Origin: Liquidambar formosana
Lineage: Eukaryota; Streptophyta; Magnoliopsida; Saxifragales; Altingiaceae
Direction of reading: 5' to 3'
Assembly (NCBI GenBank): GCA_039720395.1
Contig: CM077834.1
Location: 4,298,607-4,362,606 of the forward strand
DNA: 64,000 nt
Numbering within the stretch: the stretch's first letter is position 1; every line of letters begins with the position of its first letter. The position numbers were made by a program, and so were the translations under genes. Below are positions 24,891-37,000 of this stretch, one piece after another. The notes beneath the pieces are model-generated. The model saw only the letters and a list, made by a program, of their open reading frames with translations, was not told the DNA's origin and searched no databases.

Positions 24891-24924
24891 AACAGAAGAT
24901 GTCTTTTCTTTTTTCTTTTCTTTT

Positions 24925-25330
24925 TTTATAGCTTAATGGTGGTTTAATTTCCCTAGCTTTTATAATTTTGGAATTATTAAGGTCGCATTTGAATTAGTAA
25001 TCGTGTTCATACTTGTAGGTTTGTTTTGGTGTTCTTAAACATCTATCGTACTAGATAGTTGGATTGCTAGAGCTACCACTTAGTCCTGGTCCTAGATTTT
25101 AAGGCCATTGTGTTTTTTTTTTTTTTTTTTTTTGGTCTAATTTCATGTCCAACAAAAATTATGGATTTTTTCTTTTTTTTTCTTCCCCGGGGGGGGGGGG
25201 GGGGGGGTTGTTATGAACTTATGATTCTAAATTTATATAGGCCCATTCTCATTTTAGCTATTAAATGCTTTTTTCCCGCCATTCTATTTTTTGGCTTGCA
25301 GTATTAATTAGGACAAGCTTTCAACAAAGT
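24925..25330 (+). repeat. Orphan RLP 3' flank
   Basis: Matches 16667-17000 and 30227-30500 (AATTTCCCTAGCTTTTATAA, GGTCGCATTTGAATTAGTAA, CATGTCCAACA) but no RLP ORF precedes it. T-runs and a G19 run (25189-25207) expand the position that has only five G at 16912. Confidence 0.72.
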
Positions 25331-27182
25331 ACTATTGAAATGTCAAAATTATGAAGAATATGTGACCCGACAATCTTTCTATCAAAGGCTCCATCAGGGT
25401 GTTCGTCCTTAAATGCGTAAAGCGACCACTTCTAGTGACTGGTGCAGCGAATATTACCACTAGTTTCTTGAAATTGTTTACACTCCATGACTCAAAAAAT
25501 TTTGACCCAAAACATGACCCCAGCATTAATAAAGTATGGGTCCACATCGAACAGGTATTAGACTCACTGTACAGGCTAAATTGATTGCCTATTGGCTAGT
25601 CAACTACTCCACGAAGGTGATTTATTTGAAAATTCAAATTGGTCCAAGGAAAAACTGAAAAATGAGTCCATCAATGATGTTGGCACTGTTATCCCTCTTG
25701 CAAGGAATTTTCTCAAATTCTCACTTATTTTGAACATATAATCTAAGATATATATCGTGTCATCATATATTTCAATGAATCCATCCTACTAGGCAACTAG
25801 CTTATATTCTATCAAAAATATGTTAAACTATGCTAACACACAACAATCAAAGTTAATTAAAAAACTAAGCCAAATACTTCCATATGAGAAAGAACCTTGA
25901 ACTTTAATCTGCACCGTATAATTAAACTTTATGAGAAAGAACCTCGAACTTTAATCTACATATATAATTAAATTTTGTTGGCTAAACGTACTGAATGCCT
26001 ATATAGCCTAGTTGACTAGTCTATGAAGGTGACTAATTTCAAAAATCAAATAGAAAAGACTAAAGAATGAGTCCATCAACGGTGGTGGCATTGTTATCCT
26101 CTTGCTTGCAAGGAGTTTTCTCAAATTGTTGGCTATTACGGACATGTAATTTAAGATATATATATATATATGCATCATGTCATCATATTTACCAAACTGA
26201 ATCCATCCTATTAGTTTATATTCTATCAGAAGTATGTATGTTGCTTTCCCCCCAAAAAAAAAAGTACATATGTTAAAATGTGTTAACACGCAGCAATTAA
26301 AGTTAATAAAAAAAATTTGGTCAAATACTTTTGTATAAGAGATAACATCAAATTTTAATCCACACATTTGATTAAATCATTTTATATATAGTGAAATTTT
26401 GGATGTGAGACCTTTGTACGATCCTCTATGCAATGATACAATAAACTAGTTTTTGTTTTCGCTTTTTTTTTTATTTTATTGTTATTGTATTTATTGTATT
26501 TATAGATACAATGAAATAGTTAATACACCCATGAAAGCATCATAAGTTCATAATTGTTCCTTTGGAAATATGTTTACCTAGTAAAAAAAAAAAAATTCTT
26601 TTATTTAACTCGCCAAGGAAATACATCCAATCAAGTATATTATATGGAAAAACATCAGAATGCAACGATAGTTATTTTCAGTTCCTCTTTTTGATGAAGG
26701 TAAAAATAAATAAAAGAAGTATATTTATATTCTAAAAATGTCTAAAATATTATTTAGGCCATAGGGTTGCTATGAAGACACAGTCTTTGATTGTGGAACC
26801 TATACCTGATATTGATGGCGCGCTCTATCAATTTATCCATCAACTTGACTCTAGGTTAATTGTGAAAACACCCTTTTGTCCAGTCCATTTCAGTCCAATC
26901 CATTTATGGGAAATATTTTTTTAATCACAATGTATGGCTCCTAAAGTCCAAGAAGAGAGATTGTAAATGAGTTATAACGTGGTTCAAGCAATGCCCCTAG
27001 TCCCCTACGTCCATGACACCCAAAATAATAATAAACGTTAATAAAATAATAACAAACGTTTCATAAGGAATCCAATTTTATTTTGAATCTAAAAAAGAAA
27101 ATTCAAACAATTGAAGGCCTATCGTTATACTACTGTTGCAAGTTGAAACTATTGCACAGCATTAATTTGATGGACTTGGCAG
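25331..27182 (+). other. Upstream region of RLP pseudogene 2
   Basis: AT-rich, no coding signal. It contains two related copies of the GACTAGTCTATGAAGGTGAC-type block (near 25600 and 26000) also seen at 12860 and 24030. 26755-26955 matches 24660-24840, and 26960-27182 matches 13270-13560. An (AT)n run lies at about 26156-26170. Confidence 0.65.
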
Positions 27183-27192
27183 TCTATAAGTA
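27183..27192 (+). promoter_or_regulatory. TATA-like box of RLP pseudogene 2
   Basis: TCTATAAGTA, 60 bp before the start ATG, the same as in RLP pseudogene 1. Confidence 0.4.
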
Positions 27193-27242
27193 CTCTCATT
27201 TATCTTCCGCCTATTAACAAAACATTTTATCTTGAAGGAAAG

Positions 27243-30198
27243 ATGGGTTTGTTTTCGTGCCTCTGCCTCCTCATCTTTCTCTTGCATTCTCAACTTAATT
27301 GTTCATCGTCTTTCTCTTCTATTTCTTCTTCCAACCAATTATGCCGTCATGAGGAGAGCGCTGCCCTTCTTCAATTCAAGAACACCTTTTCCTTTAATAG
27401 TTCTGCTTCTTCTAGTTATTGTGATGTATCGTATCCAAAGATGGTGTCTTGGAATATGAGTACTGATTGCTGCACGTGGGATGGGGTCAAGTGCGATAGG
27501 GTGACGAGCCACCTGTTTGGCCTGGACCTCAGTTGCAGTTGGCTTTTTGGCACCATCCGGTCCAACAGTAGCCTCTTTCTCGTACCTCACCTCCAATGGC
27601 TCAACCTCAATGACAACCACTTTAATTTCTCCCGAATTTCATCTGAGTTTGGTGGGTTTTTCGAGTTTGACGCATCTCAACCTCTCCTACTCTATATTTT
27701 CTGGTCTTATTCCATCAGAAATCTCCCACCTGTCTAAGTTAGTTTCACTTGATCTCTCTTGGAATGATGATTGTCAACTAGAAACACGGAGTCTGAAAAG
27801 GCTTGTTCAAAACCTAACGGAGTTAAGAGAACTTTCTCTCAACAGAGCAAACATGTCTTTGGTTGAACCTAGTTCCTTGATGAATCTGTCTTCTTCTTTG
27901 ACATCTCTTGATCTGGGTGAATGTGGATTGCGAGGGAATTTATCAGGTAAAATTTTTCACCTGCCAAACCTACAAATGCTCAGGTTAAACGACAACTCTG
28001 ATCTCACTGGTTATCTTCTAAAGATCAACTGAAGCAGTTCTCTCGAGATTTTGGATCTCTCTTACATGAGTTTCTCAGGAGAGGTACCTGCATGATTCAA
28101 TCAGTAATTTAAAGCATTTGAATTATTTGGATCTTTCTTACACGAGTTTCTCAAGACAAGTACTTGATTCAATTCGTAATTTAAAGCTTTTGAATTACCT
28201 CGATCTCAATGGTTGCGAATTCTCTGGGTCAATTCCAGAATCCCTTGGAAACCTGACACGCCTTGTTACATTGTCCCTTTCTGATAATATTTTTTGGGAT
28301 CCCATTCCTCCCCTAGTTCTTCCAAATTTAATGTACCTCGACTTGTCCAATAACTCACTTGAGGGGACAATTCCATGTTGGGTGTTTACTTTACCATCAT
28401 TGGCGTCCTTGGACCTCAGTCATAACAAGCTCTCTAGCCCAATTCCTGAATTCCACTACAATTCATAAAAGGGAGTCTATTTTAATGATAATGAGCTACA
28501 AGGTCCGATTCCAATGTCAATTTTTCAACAGGTGAACCTCACTATTCTTTCACTCTCATCAAATAATTTCAGTGGGATTTTGGAGGTAGACCACTTTTTA
28601 AAGCTCAAAAATCTACGAGATCTTGATCTTTCATATAATAGTCTATCATGGAGCACCACCAACACCGACACACCGTCAACTCTACCTTGCCCAAACTTCT
28701 TTATTTGAGTTTATCTTCCTTCAACCTAAGTGAATTCCCATACTTCTTAGGAGCCTTAGAGAAGTTGCAAGTGCTAGACCTTTCCAACAACACAATTCAT
28801 GGCGAGATTCCAAATTGGGTGTGGAACATGGGAAATGATTCATTGTATCATCTGGATCGTTCTTCCAACTTGCTGACACGTGTAGTGCAACTTCCATGGA
28901 AAAATCTTCAAATTCTTGACCTCCATTCCAACTTGATTCAAGGACCACTTGTAGCTCCACCGCTTTCCACACATGTATTTTCAATCTCGAATAATCATTT
29001 GACTAGAAAGATCCCTTCTTTGATTTGCAATGTGAGTCAACTTCAAGTTCTCGATTTGTCTAAAAACAGCTTGAGTGACACAATTCCAGAATGTTTGGGA
29101 AACTTCAACAATTTCCTTTCAGTGTTGGATTTGCGTATAAATGGCTTTCATGGAACCATCCCTGGAACATTTGCAAAGGGCAATAGCTTGAGAACTCTTA
29201 ACTTTGACAACAATCAATTAGAAGGACGACTGTCACAATCTTTAATCAATTGTAGCGACTTGGAAGTCCTAGATCTCGGAAACAACAAAATATGTGATAC
29301 ATTCCCCAATTGGTTGGATACTCTTCCAAAGTTACAAGTTCTTGTCCTACGATCAAATAGATTCCACGGTGTCATAGGCAATTCCAAGACTAGGTTTCCC
29401 TTCCCCAAGTTACGGATTGTCGACTTGTCTCACAATGAGTTCATTGGGCTCTTGCCGGCAAGTTATTTCAAAAATATGAAAGCTATGATGAATGTGGACA
29501 AAGGAAAAACCGAATTGGGAGACTACATGAGGCAACAATATTATCAAGACTCCGTGATGGTGACGATGAAAGGGTTTGAGTATAAATTGGTGAAAATATT
29601 AATCATCTTTACAACCATTGATCTATCCAACAATACATTATGGGGACTGATTCCGAAGATCATTGGAAATCTTAATTCACTTAAAGTGCTGAATCTTTCA
29701 CATAATAACCTTGCAGGACCAATTCCACCATCACTAGGGAACTTGACTCAGCTTGAATCGTTAGACCTCTCTTCAAACAATCTCGACGGAGGAATTCCTT
29801 CACAATTAACAGGTTTAACATTTCTTGAAGTTTTCAACCTTTCACATAACCATTTGGTGGGGCCGATACCTCGAGGGAAATAGTTTGATACATTTGAAAA
29901 CAATTCATACGATGAAAACTTGGGGTTGTGTGGATTTCCATTATCAAAGATATGCGGTTATGATGAGGCACCAGAGCCACCGCCATCGAATGAAAAAGAA
30001 GACGATTCCGAGTTTGCTGGTGGATTTGGATGGAAAGCTGTGATGATGGGCTATGGATGTGGAATGATATTTGGCTTGATTATAGGATTTCTTATGTTCT
30101 TCATCGGAAAACCTGGATGGTTTGTGAGACTTGCGGAAGGTGGGCAACACAAAAAGGTGAAAAGATCGAAGAAGAGTGGTCATAGATGGGTAGATTGA
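27243..30198 (+). pseudogene. LRR receptor-like protein (RLP) pseudogene 2
   Basis: Paralogue of the copy at 13621 with the same single-exon layout: signal peptide (MGLFSCLCLLIFLLH), Cys cap DCCTWDGVKC, LRR array, acidic linker, membrane helix (GMIFGLIIGFLMFFIG) and basic tail KKVKR. Disruptions: frameshift near 27655, TGG-to-TGA stop at 28030, frameshift near 28093, TAA stop at 28466, frameshift near 28672 and a CAG-to-TAG stop at 29881 just before the C-terminal domain. An extra LRR-like unit at about 28040-28200 looks like an internal duplication absent from copy 1. 28648-29883 is still one open frame of 411 codons. No disruption is shared with copy 1, so the two decayed independently. Non-functional in this haplotype. 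Confidence 0.9.
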
Positions 30199-30960
30199 TG
30201 GCTTTCTTAGGTAACTTATGCAAATTTTTTTAGCTTTAATGGAGTTTAATTTCCCTAGCTTTTATAATTTTGGTATAATAAGGTCGCATTTGAATTAGTA
30301 ATAATGTTCATACTTGTAGTTATATTTTAGTGTTTTTAAACATCTATCGTACTCGATAGTTGGATTGCTAGAACTACCAATTAGTCTTTGTCCCAGAAAT
30401 TTAAGGCCGGCCCTTTTTTTTGTTTTTTTGGTCTATATCTCATGTCCAACAAAAATTATGGATTTTTTTTTGGGGGGGGGGGGGGGGGGGGGGTGTTTAA
30501 TTTTCATTGTGCGTGCTAAGTATGTTTGTTTGTGTTTTGGTAAATGTTGTGTTTTATGCTTCATCACATTGGACTAGAAGAATAATACTCCTAACTTGGA
30601 GTGAAATAAGGAGGATGGGGACAACACTCGCGATGTGGCAATGCTGTGTTTCAGAAGCAAGTCAAAGAAGAAGTGGCAGTACTCTTGTTTTTCAACCGGA
30701 TAATATTGTTGGGATGCCATATTTACCAGATTCCTTCCCACCACCAGTCCCTGCGCGCACCAAGTCATAACAGCATGTGGAGGAAGAGGAACATGCTACA
30801 TATCATGTGGACCTACCTACAAGTTGTTGTATTGCTGCTCTCCACATTTTTTGCTTTTTGTTTTTGTTTCTGTTGTTGTTCACTTCTTGTTTTTTTTTTT
30901 GGTTCGGGTTGTTCACTTCTTGTTACTGTTATTGTTAATTAGCTCACAGATTTCAGCTAG
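30199..30960 (+). repeat. 3' flank of RLP pseudogene 2
   Basis: Homologous to 16638-17330. It includes T9G22 at 30463-30493, expanded relative to the other copies, and the GGACAACACTCGCGATG and GGATAATATTGTTGGGATG blocks. Confidence 0.7.
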
Positions 30961-31083
30961 AATTTGAAAAACAGTACATTTCCGTGTTCAAATGTACCCA
31001 TCGCCCATTTCCAGTGAATCCCACATCAGCAGTGTGCGTCTCATAAAATGGATGGCATGACAGGTTTAACAAGAGGGTGGATA

Positions 31084-31198
31084 AAAATGATGTTTTCATG
31101 GCTATTTTTGTAAAAACATTTTATATTTTGTATAAAATTTTAAAAATCAAAACGAAAGGAGGGTTTGATAAAAAAGTAGGGTTGCCATAGGCATTCCC
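31084..31198. mobile_element. Foldback MITE, right arm only (copy I)
   Basis: It has the AAAATGATGTTTTC core edge, an arm like copies A/B and a degraded end GGTTGCCATAGGCATTCCC. The left half is missing. Confidence 0.65.
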
Positions 31199-31345
31199 CA
31201 AAAGGAAATCCTAGCCTGCAGGTGGTGGGGGAATTTTTAGAAAAAGGCTTGGACCTTGGGCCATAACCGTGTGATTATCTCTTGCTTGGGAGTTGGGATT
31301 GGGACTTCAAAACTACTGTTGTAGAAATGGATTCTCCGGTATAGC
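31199..31345 (+). repeat. RLP-unit 'GGAAATCC' repeat (empty site for copy C)
   Basis: Contains GGAAATCCTAGCCTGCAG, CTTGGGCCATAACCGTG and the uninterrupted TTGTAGAAATGGATTCTC, the pre-insertion form of the target used by the MITE at 18263. Confidence 0.75.
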
Positions 31346-32269
31346 CTCGGCCCTCCTCAAATATCTGTCGGGACACAAGATTCAAACCCTATGGGCCTAT
31401 CATCCATGTTTGCAAAACCATTCTTGGAGGACTGCCAATGCACACACACATTTATATAAGCCAATGCTTGTACTAATATCTAACATCTAACATCTAATCT
31501 AACACTATAATAAGGCTGTTTACTGTAGAAACATTGTTCATCTACAGTAAAATGACGGTTTTGCCCTTGTTTACTATAGGTATTGCAATGATACCAAGTT
31601 GGTAGTCAATTTGTATCATGTTGATAGTCAGTTTGTACCAAGTTGACAAGCATGAGGTTAAGCTTGTTTACTGTAGATGCACTGTTCGACTACAGTAAAA
31701 TGATGCATTTGCCTTTTTTCCCACATAAGTACTTTTTCTAAAGGGTATTATAGGTATTGCAGTGAGACCAAGTTGGTAGTCAATGTGTATCATGTTGATA
31801 GTCAGTTTGTAGCAAGTTGACAAGCAATAATGTAACATATAGCATTACCTTTGAAAACCTAAATATAACATGACCAACTGGCAAATAATATTAAGCACGT
31901 GTGTAGCACGTTCCACATCCTAGTGTTGGCTAAAATAAGTACTCTTGGGCCATTAGGATTAGCTATTTTGACCACCAAAAATAAAAGTTAGTTATTTTGA
32001 ACTCTCTCCTCTCGAGTTAGATAATCTGATTAGGATACGAAAATGAGCGAAGGTTAAAACAAAATCCAACTCATCTATTCTGAGACCTGCTTAGTCATAG
32101 AACTACACAAGAACACCATACTTGAAAAACTTACACGATTTTTAAAGATGCAAAAATCTACTTAAATACCACGGAGTACTTCTAACCCCCACCAACCCGA
32201 TATGGGAAAAGTCCCAACTCAACATGAGGGCCCCAAATGTGCCTCTTGTAGCTTAGTTTTGGGCCCTAA
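31346..32269 (+). other. Intergenic between the RLP cluster and FtsZ1; no gene
   Basis: The main feature is a tandem pair (31516-31662 and 31663 to about 31830). Each unit starts TGTTTACTGTAGA...CTACAGTAAAATGA, a small inverted repeat, and contains a GTTGATAGTCAGTTTGTA block. The rest is unremarkable AT-rich DNA. Confidence 0.65.
31516..31830 (+). repeat. Tandem repeat, ~150-bp units
   Basis: Two diverged copies. Each begins with the short palindrome TTTACTGTAGA/TCTACAGTAAA and carries AAGTTGGTAGTCAAT. It could be two head-to-tail relics of one small element. Confidence 0.7.
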
Positions 32270-32278
32270 AACCAAAAA

Positions 32279-32676
32279 GGGAACGGCTATTGCAACCCCC
32301 CATTCTTATAACCCCATCCCTTTCTTTTTGGTTTTTAAGATTTCATGAAAAATATAAAAGGTTTTTGCAAAAACCAGTCGCTTGGTCCACTAGAAAACAT
32401 CATTTTGAACAACTTTGCGGAAGAAAGTTTTTCCAAAATCTATCGTTTAAGTAGACTTTTTGGCAAAAAATGAAATAAATGCTATAAATGGCTAAAAGGT
32501 ATATTTAAACAATAGATTTAGGAAAAACTTTCTTCTGCAAATTTGTTCAAAATGATGTTTTCTAGTGAACATTGTAGCCGGTTTTTATAAAAACGTTTTA
32601 TATTTTGCATAAAATCTTAAAAACCTAAAGGATGAGAGGTGGGGTGATAAGAATGGGGGTTGCAATAGCCGTTCCC
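32279..32676. mobile_element. Foldback MULE-type MITE, copy A (upstream of FtsZ1)
   Basis: A 398-bp palindrome with ends GGGAACGGCTATTGCAAC / GTTGCAATAGCCGTTCCC and a perfect 9-bp duplication AACCAAAAA (32270-32278, 32677-32685). It lies 265 bp before the FtsZ1 start codon, so it is inside or next to its promoter. Confidence 0.96.
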
Positions 32677-32793
32677 AACCAAAAAAGCTACCAAACCATC
32701 TGACCATTAGAGAAGCCCATATGCACCAGGGTCCACCCAATCTTTGTGTTCCACCAAAGTGTCTTCAAGCCACCAAAAATAAAATTGTTTCTA

Positions 32794-32801
32794 AAACCCT
32801 A

Positions 32802-32838
<37 letters not shown>
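32794..32838 (+). promoter_or_regulatory. telo-box and (CT)n in the FtsZ1 5' region
   Basis: AAACCCTAA (32794-32802), the telo-box common upstream of plant housekeeping genes, is followed by a CT run (32805-32838) about 105 bp before the ATG, probably in the 5'UTR. Function is inferred from position only. Confidence 0.5.
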
Positions 32839-32841
<3 letters not shown>

Positions 32842-32941
32842 TAAAGGCAGAGCGAGAAGCAGGGGGGAAAAATATTTCCCTCGCATTTTCTTTTCCTTTC
32901 TCATAGAACATTCCATTTTCTCGAGAAAATCAGAATCAGAA

Positions 32942-34034
32942 ATGGCCACACTTCAACTCACAAACCTTAACGAGTTAATCTCATCTTCTTCGGTGTCTAC
33001 TGGGTTTTGTCACAAGACGACATTCTCTTCATCAGGTGTTCTCAGAACATGCTTTTCTCCGAGAATTGTGCGGAGAAGTCATAGAAGATCACACCGTTCG
33101 GGGGTGTGCTGTTCGTTTGCGCCAATGGAATCGGCTAAGATTAAGGTGGTGGGTGTTGGTGGGGGTGGCAACAATGCTGTTAATCGCATGATTGGTAGCG
33201 GATTACATGTGGGTTTTCCTTACATTCTTGACCTGACTGTGTAATTAGGTTTGTATGTAGCCTATTTCTAAGTATAATTCAATATGAGCTATTGTTAATC
33301 ACTTAATCGCGTGATTAGCCGAATTACAGGTGGGTTTTCTTCCATTTTGATGGGTTTTGACTGAAATTTCGAGAACTTCTATCAATCTGTGTGTATTGAT
33401 ATATGGGGGGCAGAGAGAGAGAGCACTCATACATACATACACACAGTTACTCTCTGTTCTAGTTATGAGTCCTTTTTCTGATTTTATCTGCTACTGATGT
33501 TTCTGTTTGGAATCCAATTTTTGGCTGACAATTTGTGTGTTAATTTTTCTACTGTATGTATCTGATTTTGCTCTATTATTGGCTAGTTCGATTAATTTTG
33601 TTAGTATTTATATTCTAAGCTTCTTAAAACACAGTCATTGACATTGTCTTGTGTTTAATCCCTTAAATTGATTTAAAATTTTTTTTTTCCTCATTTGCAT
33701 TTGGGTGTGTAAGCTCAGATTTGCTTAATTGAACAATTAATTACTAGTTGATCCTGATAAGATGATAGTTTGTACTACCTTCTGTTAAATTTTTAGAAGA
33801 AGTAAAGTATTTGTACTACCTTCTGTTAAATTATGCATGACTTGGTGTCTATTTGCATATAAGAGGTTAGTAATGTTATTGTTGCATGGTTTTGATATTA
33901 GGGTGTTGATTTCTATGCCATAAACACGGATGCTCAAGCACTGTTACTGTCAGCTGCTGATAACCCGCTTCAAATTGGGGAGCTTCTAACTCGTGGACTA
34001 GGTCTGGCACTCTCATTATATAAACATACATATG

Positions 34035-34066
<32 letters not shown>

Positions 34067-37000
34067 AGAACTTTAGAAAGTTGATACCGCAATCCCCCTT
34101 GGGGAGGCTGGGTGCCTTTACCAATGCATCACAAGGCCGGTGGCTACTGGCTAGTGGTATCATTGCACGCACACCTGTGTGGATATTTGTATTATATCCT
34201 TTGATTCAAATAAGTTGATAGGAATGCAGGTACGGGTGGGAATCCTCTTCTGGGAGAGCAGGCTGCAGAGGAATCAAAAGAAGCTATTGCGAATGCTCTC
34301 AAGGGCTCTGATCTTGTGTTCATAACAGCAGGTATGGGTGGGGGCACAGGGTCTGGTGCTGCTCCAGTTGTTGCCCAGATATCAAAGGAAGCAGGTTATT
34401 TGACTGTTGGTGTGGTTACCTACCCTTTCAGCTTTGAAGGACGTAAAAGATCTATTCAGGCAGGTGCCATTTTGTTCTACATTTGAAATGATGATGAAGT
34501 GACTTACTGTGTTTATTGTATACTATATGTAAACTACCAACTTCTAAATTAAATGCATACAGACACATTTGAATAGATCATTTCTTGATATATGTGAGGG
34601 ACATGTCTGTATTCATTTATTTGTTTTTATTTATTTACGATTTTTTCATTCTTAGACAGTTTAATATGGATATTGAACACTCTTCATATGCTCCTTAACC
34701 AATTGAATATTGAAAATATGTACTGTAGAGTGCAGAGAGTAGAGATGCAGTGTTAAGCTTACTATAATGTGGCAGTATCTGAATATTGCAGTTTCTTAAT
34801 CATTAAACGTTCCAAACTGTTATGTCATGTATTTGCTTCTTTTCAGGCATTGGAGGCTATTGAGAAGTTGCAAAAGAATGTTGACACTCTTATAGTGATT
34901 CCCAATGACCGTTTGTTGGATATTGCTGATGAGCAGACACCCCTTCAGGATGCTTTCCTTCTTGCTGATGATGTCCTACGCCAAGGGGTGCAAGGAATTT
35001 CAGACATAATCACGGTGAGTGGTTTTGTGTAACAATGAATGATATTTCCACATGTGGCGGCCTTTGCTGTTCCCTGTGGACCACTTGATGTGATTTCCTT
35101 ACTTTTTTAGCTCCTGAATGATGCACAACTTTTCTATTAAGCATATGGAAGCCATTTTTATAAAGGATTATCTAATAATTAGTGAATTTTACACGAATGT
35201 AGGGAGTCTCCCACAGTATGCATGGATTGCCCTAACTATTCCAAAATTTCCACACTTGCTTCTTTTTCTCCAGAACATGTATTGCTTTTCATCTACTGCA
35301 TTCCATTCATCAACTTCCTCCCTAAACTATCACCAGCTTCCCGACCTTTTCATGAGTCATTCTAGATGCAGCCCCATCTATCAGTGTTGGATTTGAATAA
35401 AATTACAAGGGCAGTGCAGGTTATATCAGTTGGCCCACACATGCAACCGCACTTAATCCTTGCTAGGGGTTTGGGCTGTGAGCCTGTGACACTAGGCTTA
35501 CTCTTTCATGAATTTGTCCCAACTAATTCCTAGATCCAAAATATGCCATGCTGCATGTCCCAAATAATTTATTGATTGAAGTGTTGTTTCCTTGTTTACA
35601 GATACCTGGACTGGTAAATGTAGATTTTGCAGATGTCAAGGCAGTCATGAAGGACTCGGGAACTGCTATGCTTGGAGTGGGGGTTTCCTCCAGCAAGAAC
35701 CGTGCAGAAGAAGCAGCTGAACAAGCAACTTTGGCTCCCCTGATTGGATCATCAATCCAATCTGCTACTGGAGTAGTGTATAATATTACTGGGGGAAAGG
35801 ACATAACCTTGCAAGAAGTGAATAGGGTGTCTCAGGTACTTCGCAACTTTTTAAGCTTTTGATTTCCATCTTATGAATTTATTCCCACCTTAATATTTCT
35901 AATAGAACAAGAAGGCACCCTTTTTTTTTTTTGATAAGGTAAATGTGTATTAAACCAAAAAAGTGCAAAACCCATGTACCTAAGCCCATGCCCATAAGAG
36001 GGGTAATTACATTGGGAAGTTGATGGTGAATGGTGCTTTAGTGGAGGATGAGAACATTTTTGCTAGAGAGATTGTTGATTATTATGAACATCTCTTTTAT
36101 GAGGAGGAGGATTGGAGACCTCTCACCGAAGACATGCCTTTCAAATCTCTTGATTTGGAAGAGGCAAACGGGTTGGAAAGGGATTTTGATGAACAGGAGA
36201 TTTTGGAAGCTATCAATGAGTTGAATGGTGACAAAGCACCCGGCCCGGATGGCTTTACTATTGCTTTCTTTCAAAAATGTTGGAGGGTTATTAAGGAAGA
36301 TTTTATGAAAGTTTTTGAGGAATTTTTTGCTAGAGCAAAAATTGAGAATTGCCTTAATGCCACTTTTATTGCTCTTATTCCTAAGAAGGGGGAAGTGGTG
36401 GATGTGCGAGATTTTCGTCCTATTTCCCTAATAGGGAGTGTATACAAAATCCTTGCAAAGGTGTTGGCTAAGAGACTTTCCAAAGTTGTTGGGAAGCTCA
36501 TTTCTCCTTCACAATTTGCTTTTGTTAGTGGTAGGCAAATAGTTGATGCGGCTTTAGTGGCAAATGAATGTGTGGACTCTAGATTAAGAAGTGGGAATTC
36601 GGGTATGTTGGCTAAGATTGATCTGGAGAAAGCGTATGATCATGTCAATTGGAATTTTCTCATTTACATACTTGGTAGAATGGGGTTTGGGGTGAAATGG
36701 CGAAAGTGGATTGCTTGGTGTATTTCTATCCCTTCCTTTTCTATATTGGTCAATGGAACCCCTTATGGTTTTTTCCAAGGCTCTAGAGGGGTTCGACAAG
36801 GGACCCTCTTTCCCCTTTCTTATTCATTATGATTATGGAAGTGTTAAGTAATTTTATCTCCAAAGCCATGGATGCGAATTTATTGGGTGGCTTTGTTGTG
36901 GGAGATGGGAGGTTTGGGTCGAGCAAGGTATCACATTTACATTTTGCCGATGATGCTTTGATTTTTTGTGGGGTGGAGGAGAAGCAAATGTCTCATTTAA

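Noticed and set aside
33876..34172. 98-codon minus-strand ORF in FtsZ1 intron 2/exon 2
   Set aside because: Opposite-strand shadow of FtsZ1 exon 2 plus the (GT)n run.
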